Source: Listeria innocua (GTDB lineage: Bacteria; Bacillota; Bacilli; Lactobacillales; Listeriaceae). From it: 64,000 nucleotides of DNA. Location: positions 790,001 through 854,000 of the forward strand of contig NZ_CP117229.1 of assembly GCF_028596125.1 (NCBI RefSeq), in the 5' to 3' direction. Positions 25,706 to 34,905 of this stretch are shown piece after piece. The notes below the pieces were generated by a model. That model was not told the DNA's origin and did not search any database. It saw nothing but the letters and a program-made list of their open reading frames with translations. Position 1 is the stretch's first letter; every line of letters begins with the position of its first letter. The position numbers and the translations under genes were made by a program.

Positions 25706-26809
25706 ATGAATCAAGTGGCACCATTTTATGCAGATCATGTTGGAAGTATTTTACGGACAAAGGCAATTAAAGAGGCACGCGAGAAATTCCAAAGTGGCGA
25801 AATTACAACTCAAGAATTACGTGAAATTGAAAATGAAGAAATCAAGTACATTGTTGAAAAACAAAAAGAAGTGGGTTTAAAAGCAATTACTGATGGCGAA
25901 TTTCGCCGCGCTTGGTGGCATTTTGATTTCTTAGAGAATTTGGATGGGGTAGAAGGATACGATGCGGCGGGAGGCATTCAATTTAGCAAAGTCCAAACAA
26001 AATCTCATTCGGTGAAAATTACAGGTCCAATTGATTTCACGACGCATCCATTTATAGAAGATTTTATTTTCCTAAAAGAAGCCGTTGGTGAAAATCATGT
26101 AGCAAAACAAACGATTCCAAGTCCGGCGATGCTTCATTATCGTGGTGACATGGAGTATCAGCCATATATAGACGATGCTGATAAATTTGTGGCTGATTTA
26201 GCGGCTGCTTATCAAAAAGCGATTCAAGCCTTTTATGATGCTGGTTGTCGTTATTTACAATTAGATGATACATCGTGGAGCTATTTATGCTCTGATGAAC
26301 AGCGTGAAGTCGTGCGTGAGCGAGGTTTTGACCCCGATACGCTGCAAGAAACATATAAAACGCTTATTAATGAAGCTATCAAGTATAAACCAGCAGATAT
26401 GGTTATTACGATGCACATTTGTCGTGGGAATTTCCGCTCTACATGGATAGCAGAAGGCGGTTATGGACCAGTTGCAGAAACATTATTTGGCAAGCTAAAT
26501 ATCGATGGTTTCTTTTTAGAATATGATAATGAACGTTCTGGAGATTTTTCACCACTAAAATATGTAGCGCGCCCAGATTTGAAAATCGTTCTCGGCTTAA
26601 TCACCTCTAAAACAGGGGATTTAGAAGATGAAACGGCAATCAAAGCACGAATTAAAGAAGCGAGTGAGATTGTGCCGCTAAACCAATTATGCCTTAGCCC
26701 ACAGTGCGGATTCGCCTCTACAGAAGAAGGCAATATTTTAAGTGAAGAAGAGCAATGGAACAAATTACGTTACGTCGTCAAAATCGCAGAAGACGTTTGG
26801 GGGAAATAA
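25706..26809 (+). CDS. MetE C-terminal-domain-like methyltransferase (YxjG/YxjH type)
   Basis: The 367-residue protein resembles the catalytic C-terminal half of cobalamin-independent methionine synthase, as in YxjG/YxjH of Bacillus subtilis. Visible blocks are DHVGSILRTKAIKEAR, ITDGEFRRAWWHFDFL, RYLQLDDTSWSYLC, the zinc-site region MHICRGNFRS, and LCLSPQCGFAS with the conserved late Cys. It probably makes methionine by methyl transfer to homocysteine, with an unassigned methyl donor. The real start is ATG 25706, after GAGGCGAAG; the frame is open upstream through the riboswitch but that part is not coding. Repression by SAM via the S-box fits a methionine role. Confidence 0.9.
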   Translation: MNQVAPFYADHVGSILRTKAIKEAREKFQSGEITTQELREIENEEIKYIVEKQKEVGLKAITDGEFRRAWWHFDFLENLDGVEGYDAAGGIQFSKVQTKSHSVKITGPIDFTTHPFIEDFIFLKEAVGENHVAKQTIPSPAMLHYRGDMEYQPYIDDADKFVADLAAAYQKAIQAFYDAGCRYLQLDDTSWSYLCSDEQREVVRERGFDPDTLQETYKTLINEAIKYKPADMVITMHICRGNFRSTWIAEGGYGPVAETLFGKLNIDGFFLEYDNERSGDFSPLKYVARPDLKIVLGLITSKTGDLEDETAIKARIKEASEIVPLNQLCLSPQCGFASTEEGNILSEEEQWNKLRYVVKIAEDVWGK

Positions 26810-26814
26810 CAAAT

Positions 26815-26845
26815 AAGAAGAACTGGCCTAGGCTAGTTCTTTTTT
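26815..26845 (+). terminator. Terminator after the MetE-like gene
   Basis: The stem AGAACTGGCC / GGCTAGTTCT is followed by TTTTTT. Confidence 0.8.
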
Positions 26846-26905
26846 CGTCTTTACAAAAACAGCAAGTAGGAATAGAATAGATGTTCTAGAAGGAGGGGAA
26901 GCCCT

Positions 26906-28006
26906 TTGGATGACAAATTACAAACCAAATTAACCTTATTACCTGAATCACCAGGTTGCTATATTTATAGAGATGAAAATAACGAAATACTTTATATTGG
27001 CAAATCTAAATGTTTAAAAAACCGTGTAAAGTCTTATTTTCATAGTAAACAAATCGGTAAAACTGCAAGACTTGTAAGACAAATTCGTGATTTAGAACTA
27101 ATTATCACTACCTCCGAAAAAGAGGCACTACTTCTCGAGATGATTTTAATTCAAAAATATCAACCTCCTTTCAATATCCAGTTAAAAGAAGGAACGAGTT
27201 ATCCCTATATTAAAATCACGAATGAGAAAAATCCGCATATCGAAGTTGTATTTGAAGTGAAACAAGATGGCGCGCACTACTTCGGTCCATATCCTGGTCG
27301 GTTTTCAGCAAGGCAAACAGTAGAACTTATTGAAAAATTATATCCGCTTTGTAGATGTGACGGAAAGCCGGGACGTCCGTGTTTGTACTATCATTTAGGA
27401 CTTTGCCTAGGACCTTGCCAAGCAGAAATTGAACCCGCTGTATATAAAAAACAAATTCAAAAAATTAGTCGTTTTCTTGAAGGCGATGTTAAAGGCGTGA
27501 AGGGGAAGCTCACTAAAGACATGGAAGCAGCCACCGAAAAACTGGAATTCGAAAGAGCTGCTGAACTACGCGATAAAATCCATGCTATTAATGAAACCAT
27601 CGAAAAACAACATATTATTTTCCCCGGACTAAAAAATCGTGATATTATCGGCTGTTATGAACAAGATAATCATTTAAGTGTTTTCGTTTTCTTTGTCCGA
27701 AATGGCGCAATCAACGGTAGTAAATGGCATGTTTTCCCAATCGAAAATTCGCTCCAAGAAGACTTAGCCAATTTTATCAACCAATTTTACGAAGATCCAA
27801 ATAATATCCAACCAAAAGAGTTGCTAATCGCAGAAAAAATCGATAAAATTACTTTGAAAGAGCCGCTCCGTAAGGCTTCTTCCTTCCCGCAAAAAGGTGG
27901 AAAGAAGAAACAGCTTAATTTAGCTATCGAAAACGCTAAGAGCACGTATGCCGCATATGCTAAGATGAAAGAATACGATTTTGAAAACCAATTGAAAAAC
28001 AGTTAG
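26906..28006 (+). CDS. UvrC-like GIY-YIG nuclease lacking the C-terminal half
   Basis: This 366-residue protein corresponds to the N-terminal part of UvrC. The GIY-YIG domain comes first (GCYIYRDENNEILYIGKSKCLKNRVKSYF within residues ~15-43), then the Cys-rich region (CRCDGKPGRPCLYYHLGLCLGPC, ~145-167) and a UVR motif (AATEKLEFERAAELRDKI, ~208-225) for UvrB contact. The RNase H-like 5'-incision domain and the helix-hairpin-helix domain, which bring UvrC to about 600 residues, are absent. It would only make the 3' incision, like Cho of E. coli, though Cho lacks the UVR motif. The gene is intact, starting with TTG after GGAGGGG and ending before a terminator-like hairpin at 28003-28040. Confidence 0.85.
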   Translation: MDDKLQTKLTLLPESPGCYIYRDENNEILYIGKSKCLKNRVKSYFHSKQIGKTARLVRQIRDLELIITTSEKEALLLEMILIQKYQPPFNIQLKEGTSYPYIKITNEKNPHIEVVFEVKQDGAHYFGPYPGRFSARQTVELIEKLYPLCRCDGKPGRPCLYYHLGLCLGPCQAEIEPAVYKKQIQKISRFLEGDVKGVKGKLTKDMEAATEKLEFERAAELRDKIHAINETIEKQHIIFPGLKNRDIIGCYEQDNHLSVFVFFVRNGAINGSKWHVFPIENSLQEDLANFINQFYEDPNNIQPKELLIAEKIDKITLKEPLRKASSFPQKGGKKKQLNLAIENAKSTYAAYAKMKEYDFENQLKNS

Positions 28007-28176
28007 AAGCTAGCTTTCACTGATTAGCTTCTTTGTTTTGCTGTATTGAAAATCTTATCATAAATAACTATGGTCAATAATCTAGCCTTATGGTAAAATC
28101 TTACGAGTACGGAAAAAAATTAATGCTACATAAAATAATTAATTATAGCTAAACACATATAGAGGGAGGACACAAT

Positions 28177-29619
28177 ATGAAGAAATTTTCACGCTTCATA
28201 CTAACAATGGCAGTTGCATGTGTTGCCATGTTCATTTTCACAGGAAACGGGTTAAATGCAAAAGCCGCAGAAGAAACATACTTGATTGGTACAGATACTA
28301 CTTTTGCACCTTTTGAATTTGAAAAAGATGGGAAACATGTCGGGATTGACATGGACATTCTTAAAGCCATTGCCAAAGATCAAAATTTTAAATATGAAAT
28401 TAAAGCAATGGGATTCAATGCAGCCGTTCAAGCACTTGAAGCTAATCAAGTAGACGGTGTAATCGCTGGAATGAGTATTACAGACGAACGGAAACAAAAA
28501 TTCGACTTCTCTGATCCGTACTTTGACTCTGGCGTTGTTATGGGAATCCTGAAAGATAACGACGAAATCAAGAATTATGATGATTTAAAAGGTAAAAAAG
28601 TAGCCGTTAAAACAGGTACAGAAGGTTACGCTTTCGCTGAAAAAATAAAAGATAAATATGGTTTTGATATTGTTGTATTTGATGACTCAGCACAAATGTA
28701 TGATGATGTTAAAACAAGAAATTCAGTTGCCTGATTTGATGATTATCCAGTACTCGCTTATGGCGTGCAAACAGGAAACGGTTTAAAAATCGTTACCGAA
28801 AAAGAAAAAGGAAATTCATATGGTTTTGCCGTTAATAAAGGCCAAAATCAAGAACTCTTAAAGAAATTCAATGCCGGTCTTGTTAATATTAAAGCTAGCG
28901 GCGAATATGATAAAATCCTTGAAACTTATTTAGGAAAAGATGCTGTTAAAGAAAATACTACTGAAAAAGGCTTCATGGGTATTATTAAATCTTCCTGGCC
29001 AGCACTTTTAGCTGGAATGTGGTTGACTATTCGTCTAGCCGTTGTTTCATTAATTATTGCCTTCATTATTGGTATTACATTTGGCTTTATGAAAGTGAGC
29101 AATAGTAAAATTCTACGTGGGATTGCAACAGTTTATGTAGATATTTTCCGTGGAACACCATTAATTGTTCAAGCATTCTTCTTCTACTTTGGTATTCCAG
29201 CAGCGCTCGACTTTAGGATGCCAGTATTCTTGGCAGGGGTCATTGCGCTAAGCTTAAATGCCGGTGCTTATATGGTCGAAATTGTACGCGGCGGGATTCA
29301 ATCTGTCGACAAAGGACAAATGGAAGCAGCAAGAAGTCTTGGTTTACCACATAAAAAAGCAATGATGAAAGTCGTTCTACCACAAGCAATTCGGATGATG
29401 ATTCCATCCTTTATCAACCAGTTCGTTATCACTTTGAAAGATACGTCGATTATGTCGGCAATTGGACTCGTCGAATTAACACAATCTGGTAAAATTATTA
29501 TGGCGCGTACGTTTGAAAGTACATGGACTTGGCTTATCATTGGAATTATGTACTTAATCGTCATTACCATTTTAACGAAAGTGTCCGATCGTTTGGAAAG
29601 GAGATTACGAAATGACTAA
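28177..29619 (+). pseudogene. Amino-acid ABC transporter, fused binding protein-permease, broken by an in-frame TGA
   Basis: The frame starts with a signal peptide, then a glutamine/polar amino-acid binding domain (YLIGTDTTFAPFEFEKDGKHVG, shown within residues ~29-50), then a permease domain with the GlnP-type loop EAARSLGLPHKKAMMKVVLPQAIR. The reading frame is interrupted at 28732-28734 by TGA (GTT GCC TGA TTT GAT GAT TAT). Translation resumes in the same frame with FDDYPVLAYGVQTGNG, so a single codon, probably TGC (Cys), has become TGA. The rest is intact and keeps its overlap with the ATPase gene. From 28765 a GTG could restart translation of the permease, but half the binding domain would be lost. 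A sequencing error cannot be excluded. Confidence 0.85.
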
Positions 29620-30340
29620 ACTTAAAGTAACAGGTCTTAAAAAAAGTTTTGGCGCGAATGAAGTGCTAAAAGGCATTGATATAGAAGTAAAAGAAGGCGA
29701 AGTAGTTTGCGTAATTGGGCCATCTGGTTCTGGTAAAAGTACCTTTCTTCGTTGCATGAATAATTTAGAGGAAATAACAGCTGGTGAAGTTGTTGTAGAC
29801 GATTTTAATATTACAGATAAAAAAGTAGATATTAATAAAGTTCGCGAAAACATCGGTATGGTTTTTCAACATTTTAATTTATTCCCGCATCTTTCTGTGT
29901 TAGAAAATATTACTTTAGCTCCTGTAGAACTGAAAAAAATGGATAAAGAAGCAGCGAAAAGTAACGCGCTTCGTTTACTTGAGCAAGTTGGGCTAAAAGA
30001 AAAAGCAGATGAGTTTCCAAATCAACTATCTGGCGGACAAAAACAACGGGTTGCGATTGCCAGAGCTCTTGCGATGGATCCAGATATTATGTTGTTTGAC
30101 GAACCAACCTCCGCACTTGACCCTGAAATGGTCGGGGAAGTTCTTGGAGTAATGAAAGAGCTAGCTAAAGATGGAATGACAATGATGATTGTTACCCACG
30201 AAATGGGCTTTGCTCGCGAAGTTGGCGACCGTGTTATCTTTATGGATGGCGGTTATATCGTGGAAGAAGGAAAGCCAGCTGATATTTTTGACAACCCTAC
30301 AAACGAAAGAACAATTAGTTTCTTAGACAAAGTTTTATAA
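29612..30340 (+). CDS. Polar amino-acid ABC transporter ATPase (GlnQ-type)
   Basis: The 242-residue ATPase has Walker [11 protein letters not shown]-loop [17 protein letters not shown], signature [15 protein letters not shown], Walker [15 protein letters not shown] and switch histidine VTHEMGFA, with the sequence style of GlnQ/ArtP proteins. It powers the uptake system encoded just upstream; the two genes overlap by eight bases. Because the partner gene has a premature stop, this ATPase may be idle in this strain unless readthrough or another permease rescues it. Confidence 0.93.
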   Translation: MTKLKVTGLKKSFGANEVLKGIDIEVKEGEVVCVIGPSGSGKSTFLRCMNNLEEITAGEVVVDDFNITDKKVDINKVRENIGMVFQHFNLFPHLSVLENITLAPVELKKMDKEAAKSNALRLLEQVGLKEKADEFPNQLSGGQKQRVAIARALAMDPDIMLFDEPTSALDPEMVGEVLGVMKELAKDGMTMMIVTHEMGFAREVGDRVIFMDGGYIVEEGKPADIFDNPTNERTISFLDKVL

Positions 30341-30341
30341 T

Positions 30342-30385
30342 AAAAAAGCAATATGCCTGTATTATTCAGGCATATTGCTTTTTTT
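30342..30385. terminator. Bidirectional terminator
   Basis: The stem AAAAAAGCAATATGCCTG / CAGGCATATTGCTTTTTT lies between the convergent ATPase and amidase genes. Confidence 0.85.
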
Positions 30386-32303
30386 ATTGGTTTGTTAAAA
30401 CGGGATTTTTTCGATTCTTTGAAATCTGTTCGTAAGCATATCCCATATTTAGTAAAGCTATGTCCGTATTACGTTTAGAGACAAAAGTTAAGCTCTTAGG
30501 TTGATTTGATTCAGTATCATAGCCAGCTGGGATAGTGAGTTCCGGATTTCCAGCGATTGGAGCTAGGAACTTCACAGATCCGCCGACACCTGCTGATACG
30601 ATAGCGTCTAATCTTTCATTTTGTAACACAGAATCCAGTTCGTTTTGTGTAATATGAATAAGTTCATTAGCTACGTTATCCGCTTCTTGTTTCGTCATTG
30701 TACTATTCTGCGACGCTACAAGTTCACTTTGGCCGAACTTCATGTTTCTAGTAGGATTAGTTTTATTAAAAGCGATAATCGATTCTAATGTCGACATAGG
30801 AGAACGATTAATTTGTAAAAATTGATTAAGATCTCGTTTGAAATCGGCATTTAATAAAGTGATATAATCAGTATCCACTTGTTCTAATTCTTCCAATGTG
30901 ATGCCCTCTATAACGGTTGCACCAGCAGTTGTTAAATCTTTTTTAATTTTCTTTAGGATGGCTGTTTCTTCATTGCTTTCATCATCAGACAGTAGTCCAA
31001 TCCGCTTATTTTTTAGCGCATCTTTGGAAAGTGGTGTTTGACTTGCTTCATCCATTAAAACATTGGTTGTTAAATAAGCATCTGTAACTGTTCTTGTAAG
31101 TGGACCAGGCGTATCAAATCTACTTGAGAGTGGGATAATTCCCTCATTGCTTACAAGGCCTTGACTGGGTTTAAAGCCAACAACAGATTGAGCTCCTGCT
31201 GGTAAAATGATAGAACCATTTGTTTCTGTTCCAATCGCAATTGCAGCGAAATCACAAGTAGCAGCAGTTGCAGATCCAGAGCTTGAACCAAGTGGATCTA
31301 GTTCGGAAGAGTAAGGATTTTTGCTACGCCCTTTTTTTCCTGAGTAGCCATTTGGTACTCCGTCGTCCATTGCAGCTGCCCATTCTGACATATTAGTTTT
31401 TCCTAAAATTAAAGCACCGTTTGTTTTAAGTTTGTCTACGATAGCCGCGTCTTTCTCCATTACCCAATCTTTAAGGGCTACAGTACCGGCACTTGTTGGC
31501 AGGGTAATAGTACCAATATTATCTTTTAAAACGACAGGCATGCCGTATAAAGCTGGTTTATTTGGCTCGTTTTGATTATCAAGTTGTTCTGCTTCTGCAA
31601 TAATAGTAGGACTAACCTCTGTGATTGCATTTAACATAATCCCATTTTGATCGTGTTTTTTTATTCGGTTGAGGTAAATTCCTGCTAATTCTTTATAACT
31701 TAGTTGGTTAGTTGCAATTAAATTTTGAAGTTTGGCTATGTCAGCCCCAATTACGAGATGCTCTTTTTCTTCAAGAGCCGCTATATCCAATGATTCTAGT
31801 TGTGCGTCAATTGGATCCATTACTCGTTCTTTATCATAAAAATTTATATCTTGGATTGGCGTCTCTTCGGTCGGTTCTTGTTTACCTGGATTTACTTTCC
31901 CAGGTTTTACTTTACTCGGCAAAGTGTTATTCGGTGTAGTGTTATTCAGCTTAGAACTTCCCTTTTTTTTCGCTGCTGCTGTTTTGTCGTTTGTTAATTT
32001 AATTTCGAAATTTTTGTTTTGATTAACAGATTCCTGTGAAACTTTTCCAGTTAATCTACCAACTTCTAATGTTTTATTGCCAAAACCAGTTTCTAGTTTG
32101 AAGTTTTCTTTATTTGAACCGATTTTTTTATCTTTATCATGTTGATTGGAATCTTTGGGTTTGGACGTTGGAAGGTCTTTTTTGGAAATACTAGAGGTTC
32201 TTTCTGGAGCGGAAGTTTGTTGGCTTGTTAGGTAGAGATAGGTACCGGTTACACTAAACGTTGTAATAACTGTGGCACATATGATGATAATTCGTCTTTT
32301 CAT
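30384..32303 (-). CDS. Membrane-anchored amidase-signature hydrolase
   Basis: This 639-residue protein begins with an uncleaved-looking signal anchor (RRIIIICATVITTFSVTGTYLYL). A low-complexity Lys/Asn/Ser/Pro-rich linker follows to about residue 150, then a complete amidase-signature domain. The catalytic triad is visible: Lys in MPVVLKDNIGT, the cis-Ser/Gly-rich DPLGSSSGSATAAT, and the nucleophile Ser in ETNGSIILPAG. The domain hydrolyses amide bonds; the substrate is unknown, but the topology places it outside the membrane, with the linker spanning the cell wall. It stands alone, convergent with the amino-acid transporter. Confidence 0.88.
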   Translation of the reverse strand: MKRRIIIICATVITTFSVTGTYLYLTSQQTSAPERTSSISKKDLPTSKPKDSNQHDKDKKIGSNKENFKLETGFGNKTLEVGRLTGKVSQESVNQNKNFEIKLTNDKTAAAKKKGSSKLNNTTPNNTLPSKVKPGKVNPGKQEPTEETPIQDINFYDKERVMDPIDAQLESLDIAALEEKEHLVIGADIAKLQNLIATNQLSYKELAGIYLNRIKKHDQNGIMLNAITEVSPTIIAEAEQLDNQNEPNKPALYGMPVVLKDNIGTITLPTSAGTVALKDWVMEKDAAIVDKLKTNGALILGKTNMSEWAAAMDDGVPNGYSGKKGRSKNPYSSELDPLGSSSGSATAATCDFAAIAIGTETNGSIILPAGAQSVVGFKPSQGLVSNEGIIPLSSRFDTPGPLTRTVTDAYLTTNVLMDEASQTPLSKDALKNKRIGLLSDDESNEETAILKKIKKDLTTAGATVIEGITLEELEQVDTDYITLLNADFKRDLNQFLQINRSPMSTLESIIAFNKTNPTRNMKFGQSELVASQNSTMTKQEADNVANELIHITQNELDSVLQNERLDAIVSAGVGGSVKFLAPIAGNPELTIPAGYDTESNQPKSLTFVSKRNTDIALLNMGYAYEQISKNRKNPVLTNQ

Positions 32304-32736
32304 GTAATTCCTCCGATGTCTGATATATGTATCTTATTATATAGGAAGTATAAGAGAAAATCAGTGACAATAATGTGAAGATAAGAATTATATTTTTAGA
32401 CTTGATTTCATGCATAATAGCGATATATTCACAATCTGATTACTTAAAAATCTTTTATGTTGTTTTCTTTTCACAATTTTGTCACAAAATAGCGACTTTT
32501 TTCCTTTTAGTTAACAATTATTGATTATTATATTTTATAATTATAAGAAAGGATTACAAATCCACTTAGGAAACTTTATGTGAAAAAGGCAATTATTCTT
32601 TATATTAATACGATATTATCCAAAAAAATTCGGTTTTCAAACGCTTTCTTGAAAAAAGTCACGAATTTAGGTTAGTTTTTAGATTAATAGGGTATTTTTA
32701 CTAAAGAGAATATGGTAAAGTAAGGAAAGAGAGATA
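32304..32736. other. 430-bp AT-rich intergenic region
   Basis: Between the divergent amidase and small-protein genes I see no convincing gene. A 31-codon frame from GTG 32580 (VKKAIILYINTILSKK...) follows AGGAAA and could be a small peptide, but has no further support. A candidate sigma-B promoter lies near the right end. TTAACAATTATTGA near 32515 resembles half of a PrfA box but is too degenerate to call. Confidence 0.4.
32671..32695 (+). promoter_or_regulatory. Candidate sigma-B promoter
   Basis: GTTAGT (32671-32676), a 13-bp spacer and GGGTAT (32690-32695) match the general stress promoter pattern GTTTAA-N12-15-GGGTAT (four of six and six of six positions). It lies about 40 bp before a 62-codon gene, giving a short leader. 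Confidence 0.5.
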
Positions 32737-32925
32737 ATGAAAAGAATGAAAACTAATTTGGAAGATGGAGTGATGAGTTTGGATAATAATCAAAAAGATT
32801 TGAATCAAGTAATCCGTCAGCTCAAAGAAAAAGGTATTGTGGTTGAAAAAACCAAATCCCGAAAAGATATATGGAAATCGGTAAGCGGGAAAGCGATGCC
32901 GAATATGACACTTCGATTGCAATAA
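32737..32925 (+). CDS. Small hypothetical protein
   Basis: A 62-residue, basic, soluble protein (MKRMKTNLEDGVMSLDNNQKD...). AAGGAAAGAGAG is a good ribosome binding site for ATG 32737; ATG 32773 (MSLDNNQ) is the alternative start. No domain is recognised. The candidate sigma-B promoter just upstream suggests stress induction. It appears to be a gene of the Listeria backbone. Confidence 0.6.
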   Translation: MKRMKTNLEDGVMSLDNNQKDLNQVIRQLKEKGIVVEKTKSRKDIWKSVSGKAMPNMTLRLQ

Positions 32926-33150
32926 AATCGAGAAGTGGAGGCTTTTTATATGTTATTTATCTACGTTTTTTGTAAGTGAAGTTACGAAAAACGATAGAAT
33001 TCGCATGTAAAATTACTCCACTTTTTTTCTTTGTCATAAATTAGTCATTAAGTTTTGATGTTTCTGTTATCCTTTTTAAGCGAAAATGTTGTATGATGGT
33101 ATGGAAGACTTCTGTGAATGAAGAAATTAGAAATAGAGTGAGGCAAATAC

Positions 33151-33909
33151 ATGAAAAAAGAAGCAGTTAATCAACAATCTATTTATGTTCATATTGATCA
33201 TGTTATTAACAATGTGGCGACAAGCGGCATTTCTTTTTGTGATTTTTTAAATGGCGTTGGGCAACCGCCTGAAAATATATTGTTAATCAAACATAATATG
33301 GAAGATGCGTCTTATAATGCACACACGGCTTTTCATTACTTAGAGCCAGGCGATTTGGCAAATATATCTAAAGAAAATTTCAGTCCACTTTGTTGGATTG
33401 ATTTTGAAGATGTGGAACTTTTAAACCAACTTACACCGCAAGAAGTGGCTGAGATGCTTTATCTTGCGCATACGGGACGCCACCTTCGTTCTCCTTTTTA
33501 CTATAAATTACAAAATAATTTTGTTTATTTAACGAGAGAAGACGGTCGCTACAATAAAGTATATTATCGAAATTTAAATCATTTTTATATGTTGCTAAGT
33601 TATGTCATTGCCCGGAAAACATCGGAACTCGTTAATGAGAAAGGCATTTTTTCGTTTGGAAAGAAAAAATATGTTTCTGAACCACCAGTTGAGCTACTCA
33701 AAAAAATGTCCGATCATTTCAAAGACGGTGCTTGTATAGCAATGGATGATGTCGTTAGAACTAGGACTCAAATCGAAGTACCCATTGGCCTTGGTCTTAC
33801 GGAAGAAATGACTGAACTAGAAATAACTTCAAAAATTTACTACGAAGAAGAAGTTGCAAAATTAGTCTATGATTTAAAACAAAATGAATGGAAATATATC
33901 GAAAAATAA
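33151..33909 (+). CDS. Conserved hypothetical protein
   Basis: A 252-residue soluble protein with no signal or membrane segment and no domain that I recognise. It is rich in aromatic residues and His in the first half (HTAFHYLEPGDL, CWIDFEDVELL), with a basic middle (GRHLRSPFYYKL). Codon use and base composition match the surrounding backbone. It has a GAGTGAGG ribosome binding site and a terminator after it (stem around AATCAAACC / GGTTTTTTATT, 33911-33948), so it is a single-gene unit. Confidence 0.8.
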   Translation: MKKEAVNQQSIYVHIDHVINNVATSGISFCDFLNGVGQPPENILLIKHNMEDASYNAHTAFHYLEPGDLANISKENFSPLCWIDFEDVELLNQLTPQEVAEMLYLAHTGRHLRSPFYYKLQNNFVYLTREDGRYNKVYYRNLNHFYMLLSYVIARKTSELVNEKGIFSFGKKKYVSEPPVELLKKMSDHFKDGACIAMDDVVRTRTQIEVPIGLGLTEEMTELEITSKIYYEEEVAKLVYDLKQNEWKYIEK

Positions 33910-33957
33910 AAAATCAAACCTTTTCCTTTACGTTTGGTTTTTTATTTGATAGAATTT

Positions 33958-33975
33958 AACTAATGAACGTTAGTT
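33958..33975 (+). promoter_or_regulatory. Candidate TetR operator
   Basis: AACTAATGAACGTTAGTT is an 18-bp near-perfect palindrome directly before the ribosome binding site of the TetR gene, the usual place for an autorepressor site. Confidence 0.6.
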
Positions 33976-33990
33976 AGGAGGATTATTCTA

Positions 33991-34545
33991 ATGACGAAAA
34001 AACTTATTAAAGAAGTAGCATTAACCCTTTTTGCAGAAAAAGGATATGATGGGACGGCCCTTTCTGAAATTGCAAAAGCTGTAGGGATTAAAACGCCATC
34101 GTTGTATGCCCACTTTCCATCTAAAGAAGCGCTTTTTATGGAAGTGTATCAAGATAGCATCCACACAGAACTAAGCGAATTAAGTAAAGTAGCTGATGAA
34201 GAGACGCTAGTAGGAGAAGAAAAACTGCGGACAATCTTTTTTGTTGCGACTGATTTTTCAAGAAGTCCTGATGAGAAAAAGTTTTTCCAACGAGCAGTAT
34301 TTTATCCACCAAAGTCTCTTTTTGAAGAGTTAAAAGAAGAGACGAGAACTTATGAGCAGTTAACGAATGATATTTTACGAAAAACGCTTGAGCCGGCGCT
34401 CCCTGAAGATGCTTTAACAAGATGGATGCATGTGTTCTATGCGTTACTCGATGGGCTTAGCGTCGAGCACGGGATCTATGATGAAACGGAATTTGAGTTG
34501 CGTAGGAAATCCGCTTGGGAAGTTCTCGCAAGTTTACTCGGATAA
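33991..34545 (+). CDS. TetR-family transcriptional repressor
   Basis: The 184-residue protein has a TetR N-terminal helix-turn-helix (VALTLFAEKGYDGTALSEIAKAVG, then IKTPSLYAHFPSKEALF, residues ~9-49) and a divergent helical ligand domain. It is encoded directly upstream of two small multidrug-resistance proteins, with 16 bp to the first one, so the three genes form an operon that it presumably represses. A palindrome overlaps its promoter region. Confidence 0.9.
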   Translation: MTKKLIKEVALTLFAEKGYDGTALSEIAKAVGIKTPSLYAHFPSKEALFMEVYQDSIHTELSELSKVADEETLVGEEKLRTIFFVATDFSRSPDEKKFFQRAVFYPPKSLFEELKEETRTYEQLTNDILRKTLEPALPEDALTRWMHVFYALLDGLSVEHGIYDETEFELRRKSAWEVLASLLG

Positions 34546-34561
34546 ATTGGAGGTAAGGAAA

Positions 34562-34903
34562 ATGGCTTGGTTTTATTTAATAATGGCAGGATTATCAGAA
34601 ATTGTTTGGGCTTTTGGGCTGAAAGAATCGCACGGCTTTACGATGTTAGGGTGGAGCCTTTTAACGATAGCATTTCTAATTGTTAGTTTCGGTTTGTTTT
34701 CGATTTCCATGAAGTCGATTCCAATTGGGACGGCGTATGCAGTGTTTACCGGAATTGGGGCTGCTGGTACGGCGATTATTGGAATGATTTTTCTTTCAGA
34801 AGGCGTTTCTTTTTGGAAAATTGTTTCCCTAATCGTACTTTTAACAGGAATTATTGGTCTTAAGTTAGTGGATGGCAATGAGTCTGAGAAGGAGGCTAAA
34901 TAA
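34562..34903 (+). CDS. Small multidrug resistance (SMR) protein, subunit 1
   Basis: A 113-residue protein with four membrane helices and the conserved Glu13 in helix 1 (MAGLSEIVWAFGLKESHGFT). The W-x-x-GLK-x-S-x-GF style is that of the SugE/Gdx branch, which exports guanidinium and some quaternary amines. The start is ATG 34562 after GGAGGTAAGG; a longer frame would overlap the TetR gene. The second SMR gene follows after two bases, suggesting a heterodimeric pair as in YkkCD or EbrAB. Confidence 0.88.
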   Translation: MAWFYLIMAGLSEIVWAFGLKESHGFTMLGWSLLTIAFLIVSFGLFSISMKSIPIGTAYAVFTGIGAAGTAIIGMIFLSEGVSFWKIVSLIVLLTGIIGLKLVDGNESEKEAK

Positions 34904-34905
34904 CG

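Noticed and set aside
28732-28734. Selenocysteine codon at the TGA in the transporter gene
   Set aside because: No SECIS-like hairpin is evident after it, Listeria is not known to make selenoproteins, and the binding domain needs no such residue; a nonsense change is simpler.
32512-32526. PrfA box (TTAACA-like) before the amidase
   Set aside because: Only one half-site fits; the other half is too degenerate and no PrfA-type gene lies beside it.
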